Shown: one piece after another, positions 34,497 to 42,922 of the stretch
Layout: each line of letters begins with the position of its first letter
Numbering within the stretch: the first letter of the stretch is position 1
Assembly (NCBI RefSeq): GCF_024506395.1
Contig: NZ_JANIBO010000002.1
Span: 545,640-609,639 of the forward strand
DNA length: 64,000 bases
Direction of reading: 5' to 3'
Origin: Cetobacterium sp. NK01
Lineage (GTDB): Bacteria > Fusobacteriota > Fusobacteriia > Fusobacteriales > Fusobacteriaceae
Notes under the pieces: generated by a model
Database searches by the model: none
Told to the model about the DNA's origin: nothing
The model's input: only the letters and a program-made list of their open reading frames with translations
Position numbers and translations under genes: made by a program

Positions 34497-34530
34497 ATTC
34501 CACAGATATATTTCTGTGGAATTTTTTTTT
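34497..34530 (+). terminator. Attenuator terminator before the NSS transporter
   Basis: ATTCCACAGA (34497-34506) and TCTGTGGAAT (34513-34522) form a perfect 10-bp stem with a six-base loop followed by nine T. It lies between the leader peptide and the transporter start 23 bases on, so the transporter is expressed from the leader promoter only when this terminator is bypassed. Confidence 0.85.
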
Positions 34531-34552
34531 ATAAAATTAGGAGGTGTGTAAC

Positions 34553-35866
34553 GTGAACGACAAAAGAGAAAAGTTTAGTAACAGAATCGGATTTATTTTA
34601 TCATGTGTAGGAGCAGCCATAGGACTTGGAAATATTTGGCTTTTCTCTTGGAAGTTAGGAACTTATGGTGGAGCAGCATTTTTAATACCATATTTCATAT
34701 TTATGGCTTTATTTGCCTATGTAGGTTTAGTTGGAGAGATATCATTTGGAAGAATGATGAAAAAGGGAGTTTTAGGTGTTGGAAAACTTATGGAAAAAAA
34801 GAGAGTACCTTTTGCTAAGTTTTTACCAATTGTTCCAGTAGTTTCTGTAGCAGGAATATTTACATTTTATGTAATAGTTTTTGGATGGATAATAAAATAC
34901 TTTGTGACATATTTAATGGTGGATATGAGTACTTTAAATTATGAGCAATATTTTGGAAGTTTTACTGGAAATACAGAATCTATATTTTGGCATTTTATAG
35001 CTGTAGTTTTAAGTGTTGGAGTAATTTCACTTGGAGTTATAAAGGGAATTGAAAAGATAAATAAAATTGTAATGCCACTTATGTTTATAATATTCTTTGG
35101 ACTTATGATAAAATCACTTAGTCTTCCAGGAGCTATGGAGGGAGTTAAGTTTTTATTAAATCCAGATTGGGATAAACTTTTAAATCCAATAACTTGGGTT
35201 ATGGCTTTAGGACAAGCGTTTTTCACAGTGGGAGTTAGTGGATCAGCACTTTTAGTTTATGGTAGCTATTTAGATAAAGATGTAAATATATCTGTAAGTG
35301 TTGTACAAACATGTATTTTAGATACTCTAGCAGCACTGATGGCTGGATTTATAATCATACCAGCAGCTTTTGCTTTTGGTTATGGACCAGGAGCTGGACC
35401 AAGTTTACTGTTTATAACATTACCATCTGTATTTAACAATATGGCTGGGGGAAGAGTTTTAGGAATAATATTCTTTTTAAGCGTAATATTTGCAGCTATC
35501 TCTTCTGCAATAAACCAGTTAGAGGTTCCTGTGGAAGCGGTTATGGAGAAGTTTAATATCTCTAGAGTAAAAGCTAGTGTGATAGTTGGAGGAATTTTAT
35601 TTTTAATAGGATTACCTTTAGATTTAGATATGAATCTATTTGGAACTTTTGCAGATACAATGACAATCTATTTAATACCTCTTGGAGCTATTATAATTTT
35701 AGGGTTCTATTTTTATGGAATAGATTCAAAATCTATAGAGTATGAGATTGACTTAGGAGCAAAACATAAAGTAGGAAAGTATATTGTAAAAATAGGAAAA
35801 TATATATTCGTACCTGGAGTTTTAATAATTCTGATATTAGGAGTTTTATACGGAGGTATAGGATAA
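34553..35866 (+). CDS. Sodium-dependent NSS-family transporter, probably tryptophan
   Basis: 437 residues from GTG at 34553, six bases after AGGAGGTG; a GTG at 34544 overlaps this site. About 11-12 membrane segments; the N-terminal FILSCVGAAIGLGNIWLFSW is the TM1 signature of neurotransmitter:sodium symporters, and the length fits bacterial members such as TnaT (Trp) and MhsT. The substrate is inferred from the three Trp codons in the leader peptide, not from the transporter sequence. Fusobacteria commonly form indole from Trp, which would make such uptake useful; no tryptophanase gene is in the window. Confidence 0.85.
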   Translation: MNDKREKFSNRIGFILSCVGAAIGLGNIWLFSWKLGTYGGAAFLIPYFIFMALFAYVGLVGEISFGRMMKKGVLGVGKLMEKKRVPFAKFLPIVPVVSVAGIFTFYVIVFGWIIKYFVTYLMVDMSTLNYEQYFGSFTGNTESIFWHFIAVVLSVGVISLGVIKGIEKINKIVMPLMFIIFFGLMIKSLSLPGAMEGVKFLLNPDWDKLLNPITWVMALGQAFFTVGVSGSALLVYGSYLDKDVNISVSVVQTCILDTLAALMAGFIIIPAAFAFGYGPGAGPSLLFITLPSVFNNMAGGRVLGIIFFLSVIFAAISSAINQLEVPVEAVMEKFNISRVKASVIVGGILFLIGLPLDLDMNLFGTFADTMTIYLIPLGAIIILGFYFYGIDSKSIEYEIDLGAKHKVGKYIVKIGKYIFVPGVLIILILGVLYGGIG

Positions 35867-35870
35867 GAAA

Positions 35871-35906
35871 AAAAATCCCAAGAGTTTAGATACTCTTGGG
35901 ATTTTT
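35871..35906. terminator. Bidirectional terminator overlapping the MATE gene end
   Basis: AAAAATCCCAAGAGT and ACTCTTGGGATTTTT form a 15-bp stem with a six-base loop. The last codons and the stop of the convergent MATE gene (35886) lie inside the hairpin. Confidence 0.87.
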
Positions 35907-37235
35907 ATAAAATTTATCTCGATATATTTTAATAAATATAGCCGCTTCCACAGTCCATTGAAGTGATGTAATCCACCAGAAGTATGTCACAGGCATTCTT
36001 TTTAGATAGATAAAATAATACATCAAAGGTAATCTTATACACCAGTTGCAAAATAAAACTATTCTAAATGGAGTTTTAGTATCTCCCATCCCCTTTAAAG
36101 CACCAGAGAGAACCATATCTATAGCTGTAGGAATCTGCTGAATTGATCCAATCATAAGACAAGCAGCTCCAAGAGCGATAACTTCAACTTCATCACTTTT
36201 GATGAATAATCGTACTAAATTTTCAGAGAAAAATAAGAAAATTAAAGAGAAAAATCCCATGACAATGCAAGCTAGAAGTAAAGATGTATTGGCATACTCT
36301 CTAGCTCCCTTTAAATCCTTTTCACCTATACTATGTCCCACTAGAGAAACTGCTGATATAGCAAATCCCCAACCTGGCATAAAAGATATACTTTCAATGG
36401 TTACAGAGATTTGATTTGCAGAAAAAGCTAAACTTCCAAGTTTCATAACCATCATAACACTTAAAAGTCTAACAATACTAAAAGCTCCCTCTTGTAATCC
36501 AGATGGAACAGCTAAATCAATAAGCTCTTTTAAGTAACTTAGATTTACACTATTTTTTAAAGATATTTTAAATGGTAGTTTTTTAAGTTGACTTAAAATA
36601 AATAAAAAGGCACAGATATTTCCAACTGTAGTTGCAATAGCAGCTCCTTCAACTCCTAACTCTGGAAATCCAAATTTTCCAAATATAAGTGTATAGTCTA
36701 AAGAAAGATTTACTATATTTAAAATAGCAGCACCATAAAGTGGAGTCTTAGTATTTTTACATCCACGGAAAACACCATTTAAAAGATTTGTAATCATATT
36801 AAAGAAAAGTCCAATAGAACAGATTCTCATATATTTATAACCTAGATTTAATACATCACCCTTAGCTCCGGCTAAACTTAATATGTTTTTTGAGAAGATA
36901 AAAAATATTAAGAAAACAACAATAGCTATAACTCCACCAATTTTAACTCCTAAATCAGCCATATCTTCAGCTTTGTTTTGTTCTCTAGCTCCAAGACAAC
37001 GAGCCACAATAGATGTTATAGATATAGACAGTCCCATAGCAATTAAGATGTTGATAAAGGTATACATAATTTCAGAACTAAACCCAACAGCGGAAACAGA
37101 GATTTGACCACCATATTTTCCAACCATAAGAGTATCAAAAACCCAGATCAGCATATATAATATCATTTCACCAACAGCAGGAATAGCTAGTTTTATAATC
37201 TCTTTGGATCGATTTAAAAATTCACTTTTTACCAT
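35886..37235 (-). CDS. MATE-family multidrug/metabolite efflux pump
   Basis: 449 residues, 12 membrane segments in two similar halves. MATE features: LAIPAVGEMILYMLIWVFDTLMVG at the start, NQISVTIESISFMPGWGFAISAVSLVGHSIGE in the second half, and RGCKNTKTPLYGA with GALKGMGDTKTPF as the paired inter-repeat motifs. Such pumps use Na+ or H+ gradients to export cationic drugs or metabolites. Single gene with GGGGAG before the ATG. Substrate not predictable. Confidence 0.9.
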   Translation of the reverse strand: MVKSEFLNRSKEIIKLAIPAVGEMILYMLIWVFDTLMVGKYGGQISVSAVGFSSEIMYTFINILIAMGLSISITSIVARCLGAREQNKAEDMADLGVKIGGVIAIVVFLIFFIFSKNILSLAGAKGDVLNLGYKYMRICSIGLFFNMITNLLNGVFRGCKNTKTPLYGAAILNIVNLSLDYTLIFGKFGFPELGVEGAAIATTVGNICAFLFILSQLKKLPFKISLKNSVNLSYLKELIDLAVPSGLQEGAFSIVRLLSVMMVMKLGSLAFSANQISVTIESISFMPGWGFAISAVSLVGHSIGEKDLKGAREYANTSLLLACIVMGFFSLIFLFFSENLVRLFIKSDEVEVIALGAACLMIGSIQQIPTAIDMVLSGALKGMGDTKTPFRIVLFCNWCIRLPLMYYFIYLKRMPVTYFWWITSLQWTVEAAIFIKIYRDKFYKNPKSI

Positions 37236-37347
37236 TAAAATTCACTCCCCTAGCTTACATAAAGTTCCTAGATTCTATCATAAAGGTCACATAAAAGTCA
37301 AAAATTTGCAAAATAGACAAAAATTGAGTATAATATACTAATTAAAA

Positions 37348-37383
37348 AAGTAATAAAATAAGTAACAAAATAAGTAACAAAAT
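37348..37383. repeat. Three tandem 12-bp repeats
   Basis: AAGTAATAAAAT, AAGTAACAAAAT, AAGTAACAAAAT stand head to tail immediately upstream of the NlpC/P60 gene. The last two units are identical, the first differs by one base. They lie in the 5' leader or promoter region; copy-number change could alter spacing. Confidence 0.8.
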
Positions 37384-37404
37384 AAGAAAAGACGGGAGAT
37401 GATT

Positions 37405-37923
37405 ATGGGGAAGAGATTAATAAAACTGTTTACCTTTTTCATACTTGCCTTTAGTTTTATAACATCAGAGGTTCATGCATTAAGTTTTACTAAGCCAAAG
37501 GTTGTACAAAAGATTGAATTAGATGAAGAGATTCTAACACAAAAAAAAGAATATATAAAAAGTGCTAAAATAACAGAGTTTTATTCTAGTTGGCGTGGTA
37601 CTAGATATCGTTATGGAGGAACAACAAAAAAGGGAGTTGATTGCTCAGCACTTATGCAGCATCTGTATAAAGAGCAATTTGATGTGGAGCTGCCAAGAAC
37701 GACTTTAACTCAAGTTCAAATAGGAGAACAAGTTGTTGGAAATAGAGAAAACTGGAAAGTAGGAGATCTTATTTTCTTTAAAATGAATAGTAGAATAAAA
37801 CACGTTGGTGTATATATAGGAAATAACAAGTTTGTTCATGCAGGAAGAACAACAGGAGTTACAATATCTGAGTATGATAGCTATTGGGCTAAAAGATTTT
37901 GGCAAACAAGAAGAGTGATATAA
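37405..37923 (+). CDS. Exported NlpC/P60 cell-wall hydrolase
   Basis: 172 residues from the ATG at 37405 (GGGAG six bases upstream); an ATG at 37399 touches that site. Signal peptide (KLFTFFILAFSFITSEVHA) followed by a short linker and an NlpC/P60 domain: WRGTRYRYGGTTKKGVDCSALMQHL with the catalytic Cys, KHVGVYIGNNKFVHAG with the His, and WAKRFWQTRRV at the end. It resembles Spr/MepS-type endopeptidases that cut peptidoglycan cross-links or stem peptides. Confidence 0.9.
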   Translation: MGKRLIKLFTFFILAFSFITSEVHALSFTKPKVVQKIELDEEILTQKKEYIKSAKITEFYSSWRGTRYRYGGTTKKGVDCSALMQHLYKEQFDVELPRTTLTQVQIGEQVVGNRENWKVGDLIFFKMNSRIKHVGVYIGNNKFVHAGRTTGVTISEYDSYWAKRFWQTRRVI

Positions 37924-38020
37924 TAGAAGTTTAAAAATTTGACAAGGGATAAAAAATAGAGTATATAAAATAATTGAAGTAACATTATGAAATAATAACT
38001 AAAAACTAGGGGGAGATATT

Positions 38021-38443
38021 ATGAAAAAGATGTTAATTTTAATTGGAGCTCTATGTATAACATCGCTTGGATTTGCTAAGATGAACGATGGAGTATTTAA
38101 AAGTGAAGCAAAAGATTTTGACAAAAGAGGTTGGAAAGTATTTTTAGATCTTACAGTAAAAGATGGTAAGATTGAATCTGCAAATTTTGATTATATAAAT
38201 AAAGATGGAAAATTAAAAAGTGAAGATGTAGAGTACAATAAAAAATATAAAGAGATTAGCAAAATAGATGTACCAGAACTTAAAGAGATCTTCTCAGAAG
38301 AGTTAGTTGAAAAGCAAAATCCAGAAGCAATAGATAGTGTAGCTGGAGCGACACAATCTTTGGTACAGTTTAAAAAACTTTCAAAAGAAGCTATTATAGC
38401 ATCAGAGTCTGGAGTTAAAGAAACAGTTAAAGTAGATTTATAA
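38021..38443 (+). CDS. Small exported FMN-binding domain protein
   Basis: 140 residues: signal peptide (MKKMLILIGALCITSLGFA) and one FMN_bind-type domain. DGVFKSEAKDFDKRGWKVFLDLTVKDGKI is the usual beginning and AIDSVAGATQSLVQFKKL carries the [DE]xxSGAT-like flavin site (here DSVAGAT). Members of this family, including RnfG/NqrC domains and lone periplasmic domains, carry flavin for extracytoplasmic electron transfer. AGGGGGAGA precedes the ATG. It is single, ended by a terminator. Confidence 0.78.
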   Translation: MKKMLILIGALCITSLGFAKMNDGVFKSEAKDFDKRGWKVFLDLTVKDGKIESANFDYINKDGKLKSEDVEYNKKYKEISKIDVPELKEIFSEELVEKQNPEAIDSVAGATQSLVQFKKLSKEAIIASESGVKETVKVDL

Positions 38444-38445
38444 AA

Positions 38446-38480
38446 GAAAAAGGGAAAATAATTTTATTTTCCCTTTTTTT
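38446..38480. terminator. Bidirectional intrinsic terminator
   Basis: AAAAAGGGAAAATA and TATTTTCCCTTTTT pair to form a long A/T-rich stem with a GGG/CCC core and T run, between convergent genes. Confidence 0.8.
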
Positions 38481-38486
38481 ATTTTA

Positions 38487-39917
38487 TTATTTATTTGTTC
38501 TTCTAGCTATCTTAGGGAATATAAGTCCAAGTCCAACTAAGACAATTGGTGTTAAAATGTTAAGAGTAATTTGGAAGAACCACTCAGAACTAAATGTTTC
38601 AATGTTTTTAGGGAAGATACCCATTAAACATGCAAAGGCTGTAAATGCAAAACACCAGATTCCAATAGCTGTTGCAATTTTATCATTTTTAACAAACTTA
38701 AATCCTGAACTATCACTTAAAGCTTTGTTCTTAATTAATCCTCTAAGTCCAATGTATGCTAAGAATACCCATAAGTATCTAAGAGGCATAACAATTGAGT
38801 TTAAATCAAGTAGCCAGTTGTAAAGATTATTCATATCTCCAATACCAAGTGCAGGAATTATAATTAAGATTCCAACAAGAACAGCAGTTAATTTATATCC
38901 ATTGATAGGTGCTCCATTTTCATTACATTTTGTAAATGCAGCTGGTATAAAGTTTTTATCCCCTTCTCCAATTAATATTTTAAGTGGAGCGTCAATAGAG
39001 AACATAAGTGCTGATATTTGAGATAGTGTATTAGCCACAGCATATAAAACCATAAGTGCATTTCCTACACCGTAGTACTCACCTAAAAGTTTAAATGCGT
39101 AGTATTGACCATTCATCTTTAAGTCAGCAGGAATATTTCCACTGTTAAACATGATTCCCATTGCAAATGAACCAAGTAGAGCTGACATACCAACCATAGC
39201 AGCAAGTGCTAACATTCCCTTAGGGAAGTTTGTATGTGGATTTTCAACGTCTTTAACGTATGGAGAGATTTTCTCGCATCCACCAACAGCAAATACTAAC
39301 ATAGATATAGTAGTAAAGTATGTAAAGTCAAACTTTGGCATAAATGTTGACAGTGACCAATCAGTTGTAGCAGGGTTTATGCTCATAAGAGATGGTGCAG
39401 CAACAGTTAATAAAATATATAAAATACCCATAAAGAACATAGATGTTCCAGCAAGAGCTCCTATTCTCTTTAAAGAGTTCATTCCTTTAGATGATAACCA
39501 AAGGAAAAGTAGGAAGATTCCTAAAACAATACTCTGTAAAACTAAAGGGTTAAAAGTCTTTATCATATCTCCATTTTGGAAGAAAACCCAACTTAAAGCA
39601 ACAAGTGCACTTTGAGGCTTTTGTGCTAAGTATGGTATATGAACAACCCAATATGTCCAACCAGCAAGATATGCTATCATAGGTCCATAAGTTGATCCAA
39701 CCCAACTTGAAACCCCTCCAGCTTTATGATCAAACACAGATCCCATCTCTCCAACCATAAGTGCATATGGTAAAAAGTAAAGAGAAAGAATTAATACCCA
39801 AGAAACAACAACCGTTAGACCTTGGTTTGCATAGTTATTAACAACGTTACCAAATCCCCAAACAATTGTGAATCCCATCATGGCTAGCATACGCCAGTTT
39901 AATTTTTTTGATTCCAT
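38487..39917 (-). CDS. APC-superfamily amino acid permease
   Basis: 476 residues, 12 membrane segments. TM1 region MLAMMGFTIVWGFGNVVNNY replaces the common GxGIF by a WGFGN form seen in one subgroup of APC antiporters; other landmarks are MVGEMGSVFDHKAGGVSSWV and LVFAVGGCEKISPYVKDVENP. Substrate unknown. It is divergent from malX with a 229-base intergenic region in which both promoters carry the same 12-base sequence ATATGTACAATT over their -10 boxes, suggesting common control. Confidence 0.82.
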   Translation of the reverse strand: MESKKLNWRMLAMMGFTIVWGFGNVVNNYANQGLTVVVSWVLILSLYFLPYALMVGEMGSVFDHKAGGVSSWVGSTYGPMIAYLAGWTYWVVHIPYLAQKPQSALVALSWVFFQNGDMIKTFNPLVLQSIVLGIFLLFLWLSSKGMNSLKRIGALAGTSMFFMGILYILLTVAAPSLMSINPATTDWSLSTFMPKFDFTYFTTISMLVFAVGGCEKISPYVKDVENPHTNFPKGMLALAAMVGMSALLGSFAMGIMFNSGNIPADLKMNGQYYAFKLLGEYYGVGNALMVLYAVANTLSQISALMFSIDAPLKILIGEGDKNFIPAAFTKCNENGAPINGYKLTAVLVGILIIIPALGIGDMNNLYNWLLDLNSIVMPLRYLWVFLAYIGLRGLIKNKALSDSSGFKFVKNDKIATAIGIWCFAFTAFACLMGIFPKNIETFSSEWFFQITLNILTPIVLVGLGLIFPKIARRTNK

Positions 39918-39956
39918 TAATAGTACTCCTTTTTGTTAAATGTTTCACTTAAAATA

Positions 39957-39991
39957 TGTACAATTGTACAGTAAAATATACAATAAATCAA
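39957..39991 (-). promoter_or_regulatory. APC permease promoter with perfect palindromic operator
   Basis: Minus strand: TTGATT (39991-39986), 17-base spacer, TACAAT (39968-39963). The -10 box lies inside TGTACAATTGTACA (39957-39970), a 14-base perfect palindrome, an ideal repressor site. Confidence 0.7.
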
Positions 39992-40080
39992 ATATTTTTT
40001 TCAAACATGGTATAATGAAAAGTAATTTTCAAATTCAAAACTATTAATCTCTTTCAAAAAATTAGGAAAAAGATTATGAA

Positions 40081-40110
40081 TTGAACAAAAATGTTTTTAT
40101 ATGTACAATT
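40081..40110 (+). promoter_or_regulatory. malX promoter sharing the TGTACAATT element
   Basis: TTGAAC (40081-40086), 17-base spacer, TACAAT (40104-40109). ATATGTACAATT at 40099-40110 exactly matches 39954-39965 in the divergent promoter; here the second half-site is imperfect (TGTACAATTTGT). Confidence 0.7.
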
Positions 40111-40146
40111 TGTGGTATAAAAAAAGTTTTAAGGGGAGAGTGTCAA

Positions 40147-41685
40147 ATGACTACCAAAAATAGAATAAGTGCATGGGAGTTTTTTCAAAGTTTAGGAAAA
40201 ACATTTATGTTACCAGTTGCTCTACTAGCAGCAATGGGAATTTTACTTGGAATTGGAGCTGCCTTTACAGGTAGTACAACAATAGAGATGTTTCCATTTT
40301 TAGGAAATAGTTTCTTACAAGGTATATTTAACTTTATGATAAAGATAAGTTTAGTTGCCTTTTCATTTTTACCACTTATGTTTGCTGTGGCAATTCCACT
40401 TGGGATGGCTAGAGAGAATAAAGAGATTGCAGCTTTTGCAGGACTTATGGGTTATATTGCAATGCAACTTGGAACAAACTTTTATTTAAGTGAAGCGGGA
40501 CTTTTAAAAGTTGTAGATACAAAGATGGTAATGGGAATTCAAAGTATTGATACAGGAGCACTAGGAGCTTTAATATGTGGAGTTATAGTTTTCTTTATCC
40601 ATGAGAAGTTTCAAAATATAGAGTTACCAGATGCTTTTTCATTCTTTGGTGGAACAAGATTCGTAGCTATAGCAACAGTTTTAATAATGTCAGTTGTAGG
40701 GCTTGCAGTACCTATGGTGTGGCCTTTCTTTGCAGCTGGAATAAATAAAGTTGGAGCAGTAATCCATGGAGCAGGACCATTTGGACCGTTTCTGTTTGGA
40801 GCTGGAGAGAGACTGTTACTTCCATTTGGACTTCACCACATCTTAGTTGCAACAATAAGATTTACTGAAGCTGGAGGAACTTATGTAACTGCAGCAGGGG
40901 AAACAATCCACGGAGCATTAAATATATTTTATAATCAGTTTGCACAAGGAGCAGAGTTTGTATCTCCAGAAGCAACAAAGTTCTTATCTCAAGGTAAGAT
41001 GCCAACATTTATGTTTGGACTTGCAGGAGCAGCCTTAGCAATATATAAATCAGCATACTTAGAGAACAGAAAAAAGATCAAAGGACTTTTAATATCAGCA
41101 GTTGTAGCATCAGCAGTTGGAGGAATAACTGAACCAATTGAGTTTATATTCCTGTTTATAGCACCAGTTCTTTATTTGTTCCACGCAGTTATGACTGGAC
41201 TTGGATTTATGATAATGGGACTTTTAAAAGTAGTTATAGGAAACACTGATGGAAACATAATAGACTTCCTAGTATTTGGAGTGTTCCAAGGATTCTGGAC
41301 AAAGTGGTTCTATGTAATTCCTGTTGGAATTATCTGGTTTCTAATTTACTACTTTGTATTTAAATGGTATATTGTAAAATATGATATTCCAACTCCAGGA
41401 AGAGATAACTCAGCTCAAGCAAAAGAAGCTGTTGATAGCGGAGATATTGCTGGATACACAGCTAAAGTTATGTTAGAAGCTTTAGGTGGAAAAGAGAACA
41501 TTGTAAGTTTAGATAACTGTATAACAAGACTTAGACTTGTAGTTAAAGATGCAAATAAAATAGATGTTGAAGCTGTTAAAGCAGCAGGAGCAGTAAACGT
41601 AGTAAAATTAAATGATACAAATGTACAGGTTATAATAGGACCAAAAGTACAGGTGTTAAAAAAGCAGTTACAAAAGTTAATGTAA
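40147..41685 (+). CDS. malX: PTS glucose/maltose-type EIICB component (MalX-like)
   Basis: 512 residues from the ATG at 40147 with AAGGGGAG upstream; a TTG at 40081 is the -35 box of the promoter, so the longer reading was rejected. EIIC domain with about 10 membrane segments (LPVALLAAMGILLGIGAAF, GAGERLLLPFGLHHIL, GGITEPIEFIFLF) joined to an EIIB domain whose phospho-cysteine is in LDNCITRLRL. No EIIA is present, so it must borrow one. The gene order malX-malY is as in E. coli, but the true sugar is not established. Confidence 0.88.
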   Translation: MTTKNRISAWEFFQSLGKTFMLPVALLAAMGILLGIGAAFTGSTTIEMFPFLGNSFLQGIFNFMIKISLVAFSFLPLMFAVAIPLGMARENKEIAAFAGLMGYIAMQLGTNFYLSEAGLLKVVDTKMVMGIQSIDTGALGALICGVIVFFIHEKFQNIELPDAFSFFGGTRFVAIATVLIMSVVGLAVPMVWPFFAAGINKVGAVIHGAGPFGPFLFGAGERLLLPFGLHHILVATIRFTEAGGTYVTAAGETIHGALNIFYNQFAQGAEFVSPEATKFLSQGKMPTFMFGLAGAALAIYKSAYLENRKKIKGLLISAVVASAVGGITEPIEFIFLFIAPVLYLFHAVMTGLGFMIMGLLKVVIGNTDGNIIDFLVFGVFQGFWTKWFYVIPVGIIWFLIYYFVFKWYIVKYDIPTPGRDNSAQAKEAVDSGDIAGYTAKVMLEALGGKENIVSLDNCITRLRLVVKDANKIDVEAVKAAGAVNVVKLNDTNVQVIIGPKVQVLKKQLQKLM

Positions 41686-41740
41686 AATTGGGGGAGGGAA
41701 ATAATCCCTCCTTTTATATAGGAAAATATTGGGAGGACTT

Positions 41741-42895
41741 ATGAATTTTGATGAAATTATAAATAGAAAAGGAACCTACTGTACTCAGTGGGACTATATA
41801 GAGGATAGATTTGGACCTGGAACAAAGGATTTAACTCCATTTTCTATCTCTGATACAGATTTCAAATGTCCTCAAGAGATTTTAGATGCAATAGTTGAAA
41901 GAACAGCTCACGGAATTTTTGGATACTCACGTTGGAATCATGAAGATTATAAGGGAGCTATAAAAAATTGGTATAAAACAAGATATGCCACAGAGATAAA
42001 TAGTGATTGGGTAGTATATTCTCCAAATGTAATTTATAGTATCTCTATGCTATTAGAGGAAATTCTTGGGAAAAATGGAAAAGTTATGACTCATACACCA
42101 AGATACGATGGATTTACAAAAATTTTAAAATCTTATGATCTTTTTGAAGTGACTTTAAAAGAGGATGAGAGTGGAGAGTTTCATACAGATTTTGATAAAA
42201 TAGAGGAGGGATTTAAAAGTGGAGTGAAAGTGTTTTTACTTTGTAATCCTGAAAATCCAACTGGAAAAATCTGGAAGTATGAAGAGCTTAAAAAGCTTAT
42301 AGACCTATGTGAAAAGTATGATGGAGTTTTAATCTCAGATGATATTCATATGGATATAGCTAGAAAAGAGGTAACTCCAGTTTTAAAAATAGATACGAAA
42401 AGATGTTTAATTGTAAGTTCTGCTTCAAAAACTTTTAATACTCCAGCTCTTGGTGGTTCATATGCAATAATTCCCCAAGGTGATATAAGAGAGAAGTTTA
42501 TAACTCACTTAAAAGAGGTTGATTCACTGTCATCTCCAACAATTTTTGGAGTACTATCAACAATGGTTGCATATAATAGTTGTGGATATTGGGTAGATGA
42601 GTTAAATAGTTATCTAACTAAAAACTGTGAGTATGTGGAAAAAGAGTTAAATGGATTATATGGAATAAGAGCTAATGTTCCAGAGGGAACGTATCTAATG
42701 TGGATAGATTTAAAAGATTGTAACATAGATATGGATAGATTTAAAAAATCCCTTGTTGAAGATGGAAAAGTGGCAATTATGTCTGGAGAGGCATATGGAG
42801 ATAAAGATAGAATCCGTTTAAATGTGGGATGTCCATTATCAAAAGTTAAGATAGCTGTTGAAGGTATCAAAAGAGCTATTGAAAAAGTGAGATAA
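41741..42895 (+). CDS. malY: MalY/PatB-type cystathionine beta-lyase (PLP)
   Basis: 384 residues from the ATG at 41741, five bases after GGGAGG. Fold-type I aminotransferase family: GTYCTQWDYIEDRFG and FSISDTDFKCP at the start, CNPENPTGKIW, ISDDIHMDI, the PLP lysine in SSASKTFNTPAL, and RLNVGCP at the end. MalY/PatB cleaves C-S bonds of cystathionine or cysteine, giving ammonia, pyruvate and a thiol or H2S; in E. coli MalY also represses MalT. It follows malX by 55 bases. A dual metabolic/regulatory role here would be inference. Confidence 0.9.
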   Translation: MNFDEIINRKGTYCTQWDYIEDRFGPGTKDLTPFSISDTDFKCPQEILDAIVERTAHGIFGYSRWNHEDYKGAIKNWYKTRYATEINSDWVVYSPNVIYSISMLLEEILGKNGKVMTHTPRYDGFTKILKSYDLFEVTLKEDESGEFHTDFDKIEEGFKSGVKVFLLCNPENPTGKIWKYEELKKLIDLCEKYDGVLISDDIHMDIARKEVTPVLKIDTKRCLIVSSASKTFNTPALGGSYAIIPQGDIREKFITHLKEVDSLSSPTIFGVLSTMVAYNSCGYWVDELNSYLTKNCEYVEKELNGLYGIRANVPEGTYLMWIDLKDCNIDMDRFKKSLVEDGKVAIMSGEAYGDKDRIRLNVGCPLSKVKIAVEGIKRAIEKVR

Positions 42896-42922
42896 GAAAG
42901 TTATAATATCTTAGGTGATGTG

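Noticed and set aside
37348..37383. CRISPR array
   Set aside because: Units are 12 bp, contiguous, without spacers, and no cas gene is nearby.
40081..40146. TTG start giving a longer MalX
   Set aside because: The TTG is part of the -35 box of a promoter with exact 17-base spacing, and the ATG at 40147 has its own ribosome binding site.
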